A stretch of DNA of 64,000 bases from Blastomyces gilchristii SLH14081 (Eukaryota > Ascomycota > Eurotiomycetes > Onygenales > Ajellomycetaceae): assembly GCF_000003855.2 (NCBI RefSeq), contig NW_003101672.1:1196134-1260133 (forward strand), in the 5' to 3' direction. Shown one piece after another: positions 22,901 to 31,435 of this stretch. The notes beneath the pieces were generated by a model. That model ran no database searches. It was not told the origin of the DNA and saw only the letters and a program-made list of their open reading frames with translations. Made by a program: the position numbers and the translations under genes. How positions within the stretch are numbered: the stretch's first letter is position 1; each line of letters starts with the position of its first letter.

Positions 22901-23771
22901 GAACGAACTCTTCACCTTTCTTCACCATGTATCTGAACGAGCGGCGGTTGACGGCCAGCAGTCGTACCTAGTTGATCAACTCTACTCTGTCATGTCAGAG
23001 TCCAATGAGCCCAGTGAACGCCACCACCCCACTATCCGTCTGTTTATGCTCCGTTGCATCCTCCCGGCTTATGTGGAGATATGTCTCATCGCTCCCGGGG
23101 CATGGATTGTAGCGCGGCCTCTATTGCAGTCGTTAACGCGGGTTTTAATGGGTTCGATTGTATTCATCAACACATGCGATGTCAAGAACGTCTCCATGTT
23201 TGTAGGGGCACTGATCTGCTACTTTGAGGCAATTGACAATGCTCTTCGTCTTTTAGTAGATCACCCTGGCCTGCTCGACGAACCCCATATTTTGCTTACG
23301 GTCACTTCCGTTCTCGAAACAATAATTACATCACTCCCTGTGATCGACTACCTCGACCGAATTTCGGACCAGGCGATCACCCTCGTCGCATACGTGGATA
23401 TCTTCAAACAGTTTATGCTCTTCGCAGCCTGCACTCTCTTAAATCCCGCGGACGCTGTTGGCCCCCAGACGCTTGACCTAGTCCTCACTGAAAGCGGCCA
23501 AAAAAGTAATCATTCTTCCGCACCACATTTTTTTGCAGATGCTCGCGGCTTTGCCGCCCGTGCCCTGCAATCCCGGTTCCAGGACGGTTGGTCGTTTCAT
23601 AATGGGAAATATTTCGTTCGCCCTGAGCATACTCAGCAGATAAAGGAGGTTGTCGTCAGTGATCCCGCTTGCAGCTCGGTAGGCACCGCAAGAGCGGCAT
23701 TTCTCAAGACTGTTGAGATATATTTCGGGACTATGGAGAGGTTGATGGCGTTTTCTTCTTCGTCCTTTTAG
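16950..23771 (+). CDS. MUS7: Mus7/Mms22-family DNA repair protein, single exon, 2273 aa
   Basis: A very long intronless frame. The first ATG (16950) gives MELWRERGFVPDSDEEDEFD, the conserved N-terminal box of the Mus7/Mms22 family. In yeasts the protein works with the Rtt101-Rtt107 (Brc1) ubiquitin-ligase module to restart damaged replication forks and process crosslinks; nuclear location is expected. Residues 20 to about 1000 are Ser/Pro-rich and disordered with several basic patches (NRKRRRISR, RRPRQRRKRPPQ). From about 1030 onward the sequence becomes helical and well ordered, corresponding to the Mus7/MMS22 domain. The absence of introns in 6.8 kb contrasts with its intron-rich neighbours but is usual for this gene in related fungi as far as I recall. 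Confidence 0.88.
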   Translation: MELWRERGFVPDSDEEDEFDSQQSNKLSEGTGETLTPGSHGDDEHSTEHASAHGKLGYQVQDGPEFHDLSVSCSERFEKQQTDRLAEEAGKITESNTHRQEFITEDLHPLGDQAQEQVEENPDSQIVTQGFGNAPSEGDDLDKDPLQYDDGLSNFISRVELPSTITGNTTSSSDAIHCFPSSTDRSSSPDELQFEEHFRPRTPAKKDSQFKISKEDGGNDTEDSSLSPAPSNPQTPPSFRNPGVKRTLRGRNFINLHPYLADKVEYQRWCASHNIRPIRIAPADSDSNRQEESQGQEFVDENAPPSSSPAASFRFPPRSPSAGSKRKKLTQPTRPLQDSSQTGNSRNGPIPSSSTKLPLSRRDANGSNRKRRRISRTYSGVRGNEPQAARPNQIQVVVDNRLMGTPPLEPEDVFDVPSSSPPFGQESPVNGLQKSAKFRFPRGGSPSPLVSPILHKPERTVNLDAISIDDSLGLDLETHSKTGNNSSQSQLLPSMEDVNDVEEIDPPEVTEDLDEPEDHATLEIQRLRRRIKGVLPASWPRLDLKQQQEREKAAAEKARLSYLRNRRQSGKGVARRIMRDRSNTHNQGMRSNALLMPDDSSSDDEPTRADQTSGEILSELMDTGDLFAGDDADDIPEDNRIDYMLPPAPRKAKQRDKHRTLGFNREKRPRSQVASMSRQRPQHQARITDTLKRPRVAAAPPKFRLPRLGILDVTDVKDQPVREQPQFLRVAARQARSRRNQGRKSPTRTYLKLGTRQDTEDANRSLAEWKAGSLQQSRITGNHTAKRPRQSYNSSVAGHSHIERNENIGHQARTDTVHSPRIDVDAGSAKGGQLKPALELHSTSREGGLNPQSPSRSRRQAGQRWTVRKGGYAISSLRRNAPRPAQLDLSVTSLDRTSGFQRSLSTLNSLYRTTASVQGRNTSLPLARFLTAGVVSQNTHSTTSHEPSGAPNDVVLSPEQGRTRRPRQRRKRPPQHLNVESVEGHQAISVDNGAAETLSVKPIEVSECPPLKGLRPSSAVYTINFDIFPLPVGTFFHSSTFIGSGDLSRSMKLSSRNFAHDSGRAIIQHADQSYQWGPWSETVSSELGALLDKVLEAASNYEWSNESISRDSVVRVSRTLDTFRSIIAYVSDKLWFMDPVDRCMFVDRCTALLSKVSDTLQFSIAVNPCDSTTATQFRMKLEVLTYVFANQIRQIASHELIQSTKYFEIVGIMTTIQNRVLRGVLNNAGLAAIQQFLADVKWQQKREPGIKDDHPFVEAFLVVQKIFYTDPMLCGTNQDLLSQAITPPSCSNLPNDARELEKLWHGVFTTLPLYEFDELGIFRPGHRFRETFDQWQTVKRLVSPVFDTYALPSKSSSPAFNNYCRALFHRCFYLIDSWGWRHSKIILDTLFDFFAANWLHNLNQEQSFGSPKFLDELDRQPTLEMEPRDSCFHILLKTIALGLKRMTDLYDKKKLRNFAWRLLPNHGREYPKDQPLRLEDLDALRNHHDLLCTLYWATPDTCRPRVETIRNLVHPATAHKEVCSINIHSWLRLVRFKLSTEEDSAGLIPFADWHASFVVDMLQQHSHARTDIEAQVASNSLFSRHTVEKTVIEYQKPIECLLDNALVNLKIAIEAARTPDQAKILLEKLPFARLLELFNPRVTRLYALICKTLDVMVAYANTTIKSKILTGPTETSDDSQEFEGWAVVAELYAQEGGTPGAAPPVEHLNTVIRPVLSRFLSTCYGEDQSPDDTVLLKVADSWSSVAYTLVSHGLREWSSYVNQYSEDSWASLRATNQTQKFLPYFLASMIEKDTEFYTECENQVLNHWVECIVERGSMLKYQHALTNAIMNTDASSALLKNLPFSKNPLKRRYEITLQEFSQRRLSLISCILSNMREHLSDAEDLSAHAMQNTRSRYRGLIETLMSKMKSNYSELGNVDSSVHSSYVDFVHRVVAFLQQHSQRICLIDPFFTNPSTFPLPVDDPNYIVGKLKGYAVRFTSSKVANELFTFLHHVSERAAVDGQQSYLVDQLYSVMSESNEPSERHHPTIRLFMLRCILPAYVEICLIAPGAWIVARPLLQSLTRVLMGSIVFINTCDVKNVSMFVGALICYFEAIDNALRLLVDHPGLLDEPHILLTVTSVLETIITSLPVIDYLDRISDQAITLVAYVDIFKQFMLFAACTLLNPADAVGPQTLDLVLTESGQKSNHSSAPHFFADARGFAARALQSRFQDGWSFHNGKYFVRPEHTQQIKEVVVSDPACSSVGTARAAFLKTVEIYFGTMERLMAFSSSSF

Positions 23772-24459
23772 CGCAATCATGAATTTATGACTAGATATTT
23801 TATGAGTTTGTACTGTACATGCTGATACGGATTAGCGGGGTATGAAATGTACGTTTGATTTTGCTTCTGCTAGGATTTTTCCTTTTCATCGGATTGATAG
23901 GACGACACGGATTATGAGCTAGACATATATATATATATATATAATATACATTGATGAGCAAACTAATTATGGCCATTCGGTTGTTTCTACAAACAACGTA
24001 GATCATGACTTTTAATTTTACAGGTAAAGGAGGAATCGGTCGCTTTTTATGTATTTGTTAAATACACAAAGTGAAACGGCTATGATAACTCTCCAGTACC
24101 CTTGTAGCTTCACGATTAAACGCCCACAGCAACCACGATCAAGAAACAAGATATCTTGAAGTTGAGATGATGGAATATTAACCTAGATAGAAAAACACAA
24201 TATACCCGAAAACAGATGTCCCCAATCCAACGCACCATGCACTATGCAATATGGAGTGTGCAAAGTCAAACGTGGTACAAAGACGCTATGATTTCATCAT
24301 CATCACTATCATCGTCGCCGTCGTCATCATTAATCATGTTTTGGATGCAGATAGGTATTCAAAAAGAGACAACGAAAAACAACGCACAGCCAATGCTAGA
24401 ATCCACATGCACGTGTCCTCGTCATATATCTTCATCGCCTCAACTTTATTCACCATAAA
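23772..24459. other. Convergent 3' intergenic region with (TA)n tract
   Basis: 688 bp between stop codons of MUS7 and the Gag1-clamp-like gene. A TA dinucleotide tract lies at about 23924-23942. No gene is seen. Confidence 0.45.
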
Positions 24460-25854
24460 CTAATGTGTCTCCGCAACTTCATTCGACGCAACACCCGATG
24501 CAGTCGGTGAACCCGCACCCGCACTGGTACCCGCACCGACATGGCTCCCGCCACGAATGTGGAAGCGGCGGCCAGTGTTGATACCAGATAACCCCAGAAC
24601 CTTCTTCACGGCACCCGTAACACTTGAACCACTCAGCCCTCTGGATTTCCTTGCATCCTCGGTGGGAGGAGGTTTATTTCCTCCTAGCCTTTTTTTCACG
24701 ATAGATACGTCTTGGGTGACGGTTGGTTTTGGTGGCCATTCACCATCCGCCTTCCAGCCCTGGACGAGGGCCTTGGTAACATCTGAGAGGTTTATTGGTA
24801 TGGCCGGTGTTAGGGATTGGATGACGACTTTGCTGTAGATGGATGGGTATATGGCGGGCTTTATAGAGGCCCGAACGGGGTTTGTGATTGGGAGGAGAGG
24901 TTCCACAACGGGGATTAGGGGTTCTTCAGAATCTGGAACACGCAGGTGGTTGGGGTTAAAGTCGGGATTGGTATAGGTATTGATGGGCGAGGCGGCTCCG
25001 TTGATTCCCTTATTGCCTAGTGAATCAGGAGGCGAACTTATCCGAGCTTTTGCTGTCTGCATATCTGTGCCTGAGGAAGATAGCGGTTGCGATGAAGTAT
25101 CCCCTTTCTCGGAAGGTTCCAGAGGAGCCATATCCACATCCTCACTCTCCTCATTGGCACAGCTCCCAGCACCACTCGCCTCACTGCTCCCTGTAGCACC
25201 CAAAATAGATCCACTCCTCTGACTCACTGCTGTCGGCTTGCGCAATATAGCCCCCGTCCACGCATCCCGCCTCTCTATCCATATCCTCAACCCTTCATTC
25301 CATGCTGCTTCTTCCTCCACAACCTTCCTTCGCTTCCTTTTTTTTTCCAAAACACTCTCCCGCACGGCGTCCGGGGACTGAAACCTGTAAGAGTCTTTCA
25401 TCTTAGGTGAAGCTGATAGTAAATTAAACGGTCCCGGACATATTCCCGTAAATACCCCCACACCTCCCCCGCTCTCCGAACAAGAGCTATCCTGTTCCCG
25501 CTCCCGCCATTCCCGTACCTGGCGCGCATGTACTTGTACTCCTCCATCTGAAGTGTCGCATTGAATAGATGATTGCGGTTGTAATGGCACGTACACGTGG
25601 TTGGGGTCCGACTTGGGAGGAGGAGTAGCAGATTGGTATTCGTAGGACCAGTCATCCCGGATTGTTTCGAGGAGGTAACGTTTCGCAGCTTTTATGGCTT
25701 CGACACGCGTCTCAAGCGCCTTTTCCGCTGCTCCATCTGTGCCACCTCTGGGGTCGGGGTGGGGTTTGCGATGCAACGAGGCGAAAACGGAAGCACGAGG
25801 TTGAGAAGGGGATTCCTCCGATTTTGAAAGGGCCATTTGTTCCCGCTTTTTCAT
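24460..25854 (-). CDS. Gag1-like clamp (DUF4050-like) domain protein, 464 aa
   Basis: Intronless. Three segments stand out: RYLLETIRDDWSYEYQS near residue 60, WNEGLRIWIERRDAWTGA near residue 190, and YPSIYSKVVIQSLTPAIPIN followed by LSDVTKALVQGWKADGEWPP near residues 335-380. These are, from memory, the conserved blocks of the fungal DUF4050/Gag1-like clamp family; the name comes from fission-yeast Gag1, an adaptor of ubiquitin ligases. The rest is Ser/Pro-rich and disordered. The first in-frame ATG is 25854; a second at 25836 is also possible. Molecular function in filamentous fungi is not established, so treat the adaptor role as inference. Confidence 0.65.
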   Translation of the reverse strand: MKKREQMALSKSEESPSQPRASVFASLHRKPHPDPRGGTDGAAEKALETRVEAIKAAKRYLLETIRDDWSYEYQSATPPPKSDPNHVYVPLQPQSSIQCDTSDGGVQVHARQVREWREREQDSSCSESGGGVGVFTGICPGPFNLLSASPKMKDSYRFQSPDAVRESVLEKKRKRRKVVEEEAAWNEGLRIWIERRDAWTGAILRKPTAVSQRSGSILGATGSSEASGAGSCANEESEDVDMAPLEPSEKGDTSSQPLSSSGTDMQTAKARISSPPDSLGNKGINGAASPINTYTNPDFNPNHLRVPDSEEPLIPVVEPLLPITNPVRASIKPAIYPSIYSKVVIQSLTPAIPINLSDVTKALVQGWKADGEWPPKPTVTQDVSIVKKRLGGNKPPPTEDARKSRGLSGSSVTGAVKKVLGLSGINTGRRFHIRGGSHVGAGTSAGAGSPTASGVASNEVAETH

Positions 25855-26452
25855 TCTTTTATTTTGTTTGACGGATGTCACGAGTGTCACGAGTGTCAAG
25901 GTCTCACTTTTTAAAGCTGTTCCTGAGACATGGAGACGAGGGTTGGAGGTTGTGGGCTGTGTGTAGTCAGGCTCCTTGAAGCGCGGATATTGAGAAGCTT
26001 CGTTTACGTTGTCGTTACTTCATTAGGTTTTGGTCGGTTGCACAAGGGAATATCCGAATCACTCTGGTAGATGGTAGATTCATCTATATGGTTTTTCCCC
26101 GCGAAAACCCCGTAAAAGGCCATCCTGCTCACATGACACACCCCAGCGCCTCCTGCATCAAACCTTACGGTTGGCGAAAAATAAAGTAGGATGTATGAAG
26201 GAAATAACGCTATTCGTCTATTTTCTTTGGGCTTAAGAAAAATAAAATAGAAGTCAAACTAGAAGTACATGTCTATCATTAATTTTACAAAGAGGACTCT
26301 ATATGTGTGCACCAGCAAATGAAAATGAAACGCAACCACAGCCCACTGACAACATAAAACGAAATCAAATCAAAATTCCAAGTAAATCCGTGGTAATACC
26401 CATGGAAGTATATGTCCCAGAGTTTCCCTGCCTGCCTTGGCGCCCCTAATAA
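25855..26452. other. Tandem intergenic region
   Basis: 598 bp between the Gag1-clamp-like gene and the 3' end of the AAA ATPase gene, both on the minus strand. A short tandem repeat of gtcacgagt (25877-25896) lies just upstream of the first gene. No gene is seen. Confidence 0.4.
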
Positions 26453-29374
26453 TCACTCTCTCACTCGTCCAGTCTCCGTGCTCTTCTGCGCCTCGCCAGG
26501 AGCTGCAAATCCCCATCCAGCACTCTTTTTGCGCCGCCCCTTGCGGTCTCCGTATTTCTCGTCAAACTTCTTTATGGCGGAAAGAGACGACATATCCTCA
26601 CTAATCGACGCGCTGATCTCCTCCATGGCACGCTCGAAATGGGCTTTGGTGAGGGTTCGTCGTTCGGGATATTTGTACGGCTCCTCGCCTGTGTGCTTGA
26701 CTGCGAGCGCATTTTCCTCTCTGACGCATGCTAGAGCTGCTGCAACGCACATATTTTTCAGGTCCGAGCCGGAGTAGAGAGGCGTTCGGCTGGCTAGCTC
26801 GGCAAGATCCACTGAAGGGTCCACTTGCTCTTCCTTGAGATGGATCTTTAGGATTGATAAACGATCTTGCTCGGTGGGCAAGTCTACCAGGAGACGCCGG
26901 GGGAGTCGTCGGAGGACAGCGTCGTCAAGATCAAAGGGGCGATTCGTGGCTACCATGATGAAGGCGGAGAGCTCGTTCATGCCATCCCACTCTCGTAGGA
27001 ATTGATTTATTAGTTCTCGATGTGTTGTTCGTGTGCTGGCTGCAACTCGAGAACCAAAGATGGCATCTGCCTCGTCGATGAAAACGACGCAGGGACTGAG
27101 TTTCTTGGCTAATGTGAAGATGGCTTTCACATTCTTCTCCCCTTCTCCCACATACATATCATAAACTTCGGAGCCGCTGACTTCGAGCACAGTGGCACCA
27201 CTTTGTCGCGCGACGGCCTTGGCCAACATCGTTTTCCCCGTTCCTGGGGGGCCATAGAGTAGCAAGCCAGGGATTTTATCGGTAGAAAGGACACCATAAG
27301 TAAACGCATCGGGTCTGATCAGCGAGAGAGAAGTGAGCGTTTTGAGAGCCTCGATTGTATCCGGGGGTGCGTGGACATCATCGAAAGTTGTGCGGATGCT
27401 TTCAGCGTCGACGACGCCGTTAAGTAGCTTTTTCTCATGAGTGTTACATGTCTTCCGTAACTGCTTCAAGAGACTTTCCCGGTCCGGTTCTGTCGACGTA
27501 GCTTTTACCTTGGGATACTTCTCAGCGAGCCAGTCTCCCTTTGCTCGATCGCTTTTGTCCACAAGATCGATGCTGCGTTGTATGTGCTGAAGATCAAGTT
27601 TTCCGGTGCCTTCTACACCACCCAACACAAGCGACACAACCCGGTGAACACGGTCAAAGGACCAATATCCGTCATCAAGACCGGAGCTTGCGATGGCGGC
27701 AGTGTCCAGAGGCCAGGTTGGGCCGCGGAGGAGGCTTGTGTCTACTAGTTGCGGATCGTTTAATCTAACCCTCAGCATATTCTGCAGGTGGCGCACGTTG
27801 ATCTCAAGGGTTCTTCGCTTCATGTCTTCTGAAAATACCGTCTCGACCACCTGTGGGCTCATTGCAGGGGTAACAACAATTGTTCTGGCAAACTCGTCGT
27901 TGAAGTCTCTCTGTACAAGTTTAGGATACGATTTCCCAAGAGGATATTCCGGCTGCTTTCCGGAGACAGTGCCGATGATTATAACCCTCTGTCCTTCCCG
28001 TCTCTTAGATTGAACTGCTTTATGAAGAAGGGGAAGAAATATGGATCCGCTGCGGGTGTTTTGTATATCTTTGTAGTCTTGAACTTGAACGATAAGATCT
28101 GGTCTGAATGTAGTAGTCTTGGCTTGTTCAGGGATTGGTTCGGGAACTGACTCGGGAGCTGACTCGGACGCTTTCTGGCCTTCCGGCGCGGGTGGTGGTT
28201 TTGGTTGATGCTTGCAGGGGATGGAAAGGAGTTCATTGGCAATGCGTAGACATCTGAGCTCTTCTCTGGACTCTAAGTCTTCGCGCTGAGGGCGTGGAAT
28301 AATCACCTTGGCCATACCTACGGAACCCCGAGCCCCCAGGAGGTTTTGCAGGAAGTCCGAGCCACGGATACTTGTCAAAGGAATCGTTCGGGTGAATGAA
28401 GTCTCACGATCTTGTCTTCGGCTGGGTATTATGTCTGGATCCTCCTCTTCGGCTGAATGGCTATCATCCTCATCTCCCTCTTCCATTTCTTCCTCAAGTT
28501 CTTTAGGGTTTGAAGCTCTCCTTGACTGGTAAACTTCATATCCCATCGATGCAATAGAGCTAGGGACCCCGGCCTCCGCTTGATCCTGTTCTGCGTAGAG
28601 TTCAGCAATATCTTGCGCGTTTAGCGTTATTAGATTGGTCTTAAGATTTGCCGCCAACTTCTTGACAACAGCGTCGAGAAAGAAAATCCCTCCATCTCCA
28701 GGATACTGCAGGACCAAATGCGATTTGGTCGCCGATGGTTCATCAATGTATCGAGACGCTGGTAAATTAAGTCCCGCCCTAGCAGATGCACATAGCTCGT
28801 CCCAAACGGCTAGAGCTAGGCGATAACGAGCGCCGGCGGCGGATGGACCTCCGGAACCACCATTCTCACCGCCCTCGCCGCCTTGAGCAAGTTTGTTCAC
28901 CACTTCTTCTAGATCACGAGACAATGGCTCTAGCTCCACGTCGTGGTTTGTTGGTACCGCAATCTGAACGGTGGTATCTTGAGCTACCACGTTCCGTTCA
29001 CGGAACCAATCCGGAACGATAGCGACGTTACGTGTTTGTTCTCGAGGTCTCCTATTCCTTGTGGCGCGGCGAACAGCGGAGCCATAGGGACCTTGTGGTT
29101 TCCTAGATGGCGTTGGTGGCACTTCAGGCTTTACCGTCTCCGCATTCTCTTTTGGTGAGGTGTGGCCTTCAGAATCTTGGTTCGTGTTGGAAGTATTGTT
29201 ACTGAGGGTAGGGTCGACGGAAGGTGGAGGGTCGTTAGGGTTAAAGCGAGAGGGCGAGGAGGCATGAAAAGTACGAGTAATATAGGGGAGTCTTCGACGA
29301 CCAATAATCCGGCATGGCGCTTTCAGATATGCCTGACGGACTGACAGCAGCCGGCATTGAATAGAGGAATGCAT
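26453..29374 (-). CDS. Mitochondrial AAA+ ATPase (Msp1/ATAD1-like AAA module), 973 aa
   Basis: Intronless. The N-terminus (MHSSIQCRLLSVRQAYLK, then RRRLPYITRTFHASSPSR) is a strong mitochondrial presequence with a likely cleavage near RTFHAS. A 650-residue region of unknown fold follows. The AAA core has Walker A GPPGTGKT at 708-715, Walker B VVFIDEAD at 763-770, a sensor-1 MVATNRPFDLD and an arginine-finger region VLRRLPRRLLVDLP. The core is closest in character to the Msp1/ATAD1 and katanin group. The C-terminal lid ends in a basic tail. The ATP-binding residues are all intact, so it should be an active mechanoenzyme in mitochondria. The long N-terminal extension is far beyond Msp1 (about 360 residues), so this is a distinct fungal subfamily; the substrate is unknown. 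Confidence 0.8.
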   Translation of the reverse strand: MHSSIQCRLLSVRQAYLKAPCRIIGRRRLPYITRTFHASSPSRFNPNDPPPSVDPTLSNNTSNTNQDSEGHTSPKENAETVKPEVPPTPSRKPQGPYGSAVRRATRNRRPREQTRNVAIVPDWFRERNVVAQDTTVQIAVPTNHDVELEPLSRDLEEVVNKLAQGGEGGENGGSGGPSAAGARYRLALAVWDELCASARAGLNLPASRYIDEPSATKSHLVLQYPGDGGIFFLDAVVKKLAANLKTNLITLNAQDIAELYAEQDQAEAGVPSSIASMGYEVYQSRRASNPKELEEEMEEGDEDDSHSAEEEDPDIIPSRRQDRETSFTRTIPLTSIRGSDFLQNLLGARGSVGMAKVIIPRPQREDLESREELRCLRIANELLSIPCKHQPKPPPAPEGQKASESAPESVPEPIPEQAKTTTFRPDLIVQVQDYKDIQNTRSGSIFLPLLHKAVQSKRREGQRVIIIGTVSGKQPEYPLGKSYPKLVQRDFNDEFARTIVVTPAMSPQVVETVFSEDMKRRTLEINVRHLQNMLRVRLNDPQLVDTSLLRGPTWPLDTAAIASSGLDDGYWSFDRVHRVVSLVLGGVEGTGKLDLQHIQRSIDLVDKSDRAKGDWLAEKYPKVKATSTEPDRESLLKQLRKTCNTHEKKLLNGVVDAESIRTTFDDVHAPPDTIEALKTLTSLSLIRPDAFTYGVLSTDKIPGLLLYGPPGTGKTMLAKAVARQSGATVLEVSGSEVYDMYVGEGEKNVKAIFTLAKKLSPCVVFIDEADAIFGSRVAASTRTTHRELINQFLREWDGMNELSAFIMVATNRPFDLDDAVLRRLPRRLLVDLPTEQDRLSILKIHLKEEQVDPSVDLAELASRTPLYSGSDLKNMCVAAALACVREENALAVKHTGEEPYKYPERRTLTKAHFERAMEEISASISEDMSSLSAIKKFDEKYGDRKGRRKKSAGWGFAAPGEAQKSTETGRVRE

Positions 29375-29522
29375 GCAGGGCTGAATTTTGAGCCGCCGCC
29401 ACCGGGTCTAGCGGTAGTGAAGGAAAAAAGGAACGTCTAAAAACATGCGAGCTCGTGTTGGAAACAGCACGAGACGAATGATTGATGACAATGCCGGGTG
29501 GTTTGGGTGCTTTCAATCTCTC

Positions 29523-30166
29523 CTAAATATATCGAGGATTTTCGTCTGACGCAGGTTGGTGATAAACTGGATATTTTTTGATACGGCGGCTGACTAAGCT
29601 TTCATAGAATCCAGGAGGCGGAGAATTGTTAGTCCGGCAGCGAGCGGGCATTGGAGCAAGGTTTAATCCAACATCCAACATACGGTCAACCTGGAATATA
29701 TCCGACTTGACTTCATCGCATCCATGTTCATGTCGTGGCATGGGTTCAGGCTTCTTTGGATTGCCTGTTCTTAGATGAACCAGAGTGAGGACACCTTGCT
29801 GTGTCCCCCAGAGGATGGAAAAAATGACACCGACGATGGTATCTGAAGCTTGCCTCCTGCTAGCTTAATGAGCTCCTCACTAACCCTGTAACTTATAAAT
29901 CAGCCTCATCTCCCCCCTCATAAGCGCAGTTGGGCTGATGGCGTTGATTATTTTTGTTCATGATTTTCTGCATGTGGAACCCTTCCAACCGTTGCTTGAA
30001 TACGGGGGGGAAATCGCCTTGGGTCGTATATTTCGCTATCACCCGCCAAGGACAAGGCTCCGTCGCAAACTAGTGCGGCTGGAATACGAAAAACACGGGC
30101 TCCCCGTTTAACTACAGTTGGTCTTTGGGGACGCTTGATAAGTGGAATTCCCTCTCCATTTGACAT
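29523..30166 (-). CDS. Predicted small membrane protein, 2 exons, 147 aa
   Basis: Not recognised. Exon 30166-30043 begins MSNGEGIPLIKRPQRPTVVK. Exon 29842-29523 begins DTIVGVIFSILWGTQQGVLT, a single transmembrane segment, then runs through a polar region to the stop. The proposed 200-bp intron (GCG G|gtgata ... cttcag|AT) joins them in phase into 148 codons. The alternative is that the first exon reads on; there a run of seven C (30003-30009) sits at the point where a single-base shift would open a different frame, so sequencing error or decay cannot be excluded. It lies just upstream of the mitochondrial AAA gene on the same strand, with no obvious functional link. Confidence 0.35.
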
Positions 30167-30442
30167 GGCTCAATCGCCAACTTCCCCATGAAAATATTTA
30201 CCATCGAGTTGTCATTCGTGATTCGAATGCCCTCCCAACAATGATACCTTAGGATTACCGCTTCAAATCGTCCAAATTAACGGAGAAAGGCCATTCTTCT
30301 TCGATCTCCAGAAGCCTTCAGGCGATTTTATTGAGGTCGGCTTGCTGGAAGAGGTCTATTGCCGCCGTCCTATGTCCTTTTGATCAACACCCCCAAGCTG
30401 CATTGCACAGCGCTGCCTCCTTGCAGCTGCCTCTCTTTCCCA

Positions 30443-31435
30443 ATGAAATCTCTACTACTTTTCACTTTCAATATCTTCCTCCTGGTCGGCGTGTCTCATG
30501 CGTGGACCTTGCTTTGGCACGATGCAAACAATGCAGAACATTTCCATACGGGCAGAACTACAAAAGGTTGTTCGGAGATCAATATGTCAAAAGGGAAGCA
30601 GTACAAATTTGATCCCCAAGGCACGGAATTTTGCGTTCATATGTTCGCCGACGATAAGTGCCAGGACGAAAACGGCTGGTCGTGTCTGGTCTGGGGTCCC
30701 AGGAACTTAGGCCAGCCGTGGGTGAGGTCGTATCTCATCGACACGATCGACGGCAATGGTAACAACAGGGCGTCGAAGCGGCTGCCGTCGGCGACGACGA
30801 CAACATCGAAGAAAAATGACCCCACAGCAACGGATAGCAAGTCCTCAAAAAAGCCTGTACCAACTGCCAATGAGACCTCTACCTCAAGAAAGACTGGAGA
30901 AACTGCTACAACTGCCGAACCCACAACGCTCTCTACTCAGGGTAGTATCACAGCGCAGGGGACTGATGTGACACCCGGTCCATCACCAACAGATCAAGAG
31001 GACCCAGAAGCAGCATCGCCGGGGCCGTCAGAGGGGGGCTCATCAATGTCCGGAGGAGCAATTGCCGGGACAGCGATTGGGGTATGCGCAGGCGTCGGCG
31101 TCCTAGCCGCCTTTGGATTCCTAGCCTACCGTCGACGTCGAACTAAGACAGATACCGCACCTCCAGTCAACAGTTATGATAATCCTCTCCCCCCACCACC
31201 GCCAGAAAAACCGGCGCAATTCGCGCCGACGAAAAAACACGAATACCACCCCAGTCCCAGCGAGCTCGATTCCAAACCAACATCGCCAGACGGCTACCCG
31301 CCGCCACCCCCTTTTTCCGTTGTAGAGAAGGATGCGGGCAGTCACTCTAACTGGGCCCACGTGGCGGAGCTGCCCGATAATTCTGCCGCTCCTATAGCAG
31401 AGCTCTCCGCCTCGCCGCCGGCCGGGCGGTATTGA
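30443..31435 (+). CDS. Secreted/type I membrane protein with Ser/Thr-rich stalk, 330 aa
   Basis: Intronless. Signal peptide residues 1-20 (MKSLLLFTFNIFLLVGVSHA). A small ectodomain of about 80 residues has four cysteines (C43, C64, C73, C81) that could form two disulfides. A Thr/Ser/Pro-rich stalk (about 115-200) is suited to O-mannosylation. One transmembrane helix at about 205-229 (GGAIAGTAIGVCAGVG...) is followed by the stop-transfer RRRR 230-233. The cytoplasmic tail is Pro-rich, with PPPPP and PPPPPF motifs. The architecture resembles fungal cell-wall stress sensors (Wsc/Mid2-like), but no WSC domain is present, so the sensor role is inference. An upstream in-frame extension lacks an ATG. 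Confidence 0.7.
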   Translation: MKSLLLFTFNIFLLVGVSHAWTLLWHDANNAEHFHTGRTTKGCSEINMSKGKQYKFDPQGTEFCVHMFADDKCQDENGWSCLVWGPRNLGQPWVRSYLIDTIDGNGNNRASKRLPSATTTTSKKNDPTATDSKSSKKPVPTANETSTSRKTGETATTAEPTTLSTQGSITAQGTDVTPGPSPTDQEDPEAASPGPSEGGSSMSGGAIAGTAIGVCAGVGVLAAFGFLAYRRRRTKTDTAPPVNSYDNPLPPPPPEKPAQFAPTKKHEYHPSPSELDSKPTSPDGYPPPPPFSVVEKDAGSHSNWAHVAELPDNSAAPIAELSASPPAGRY

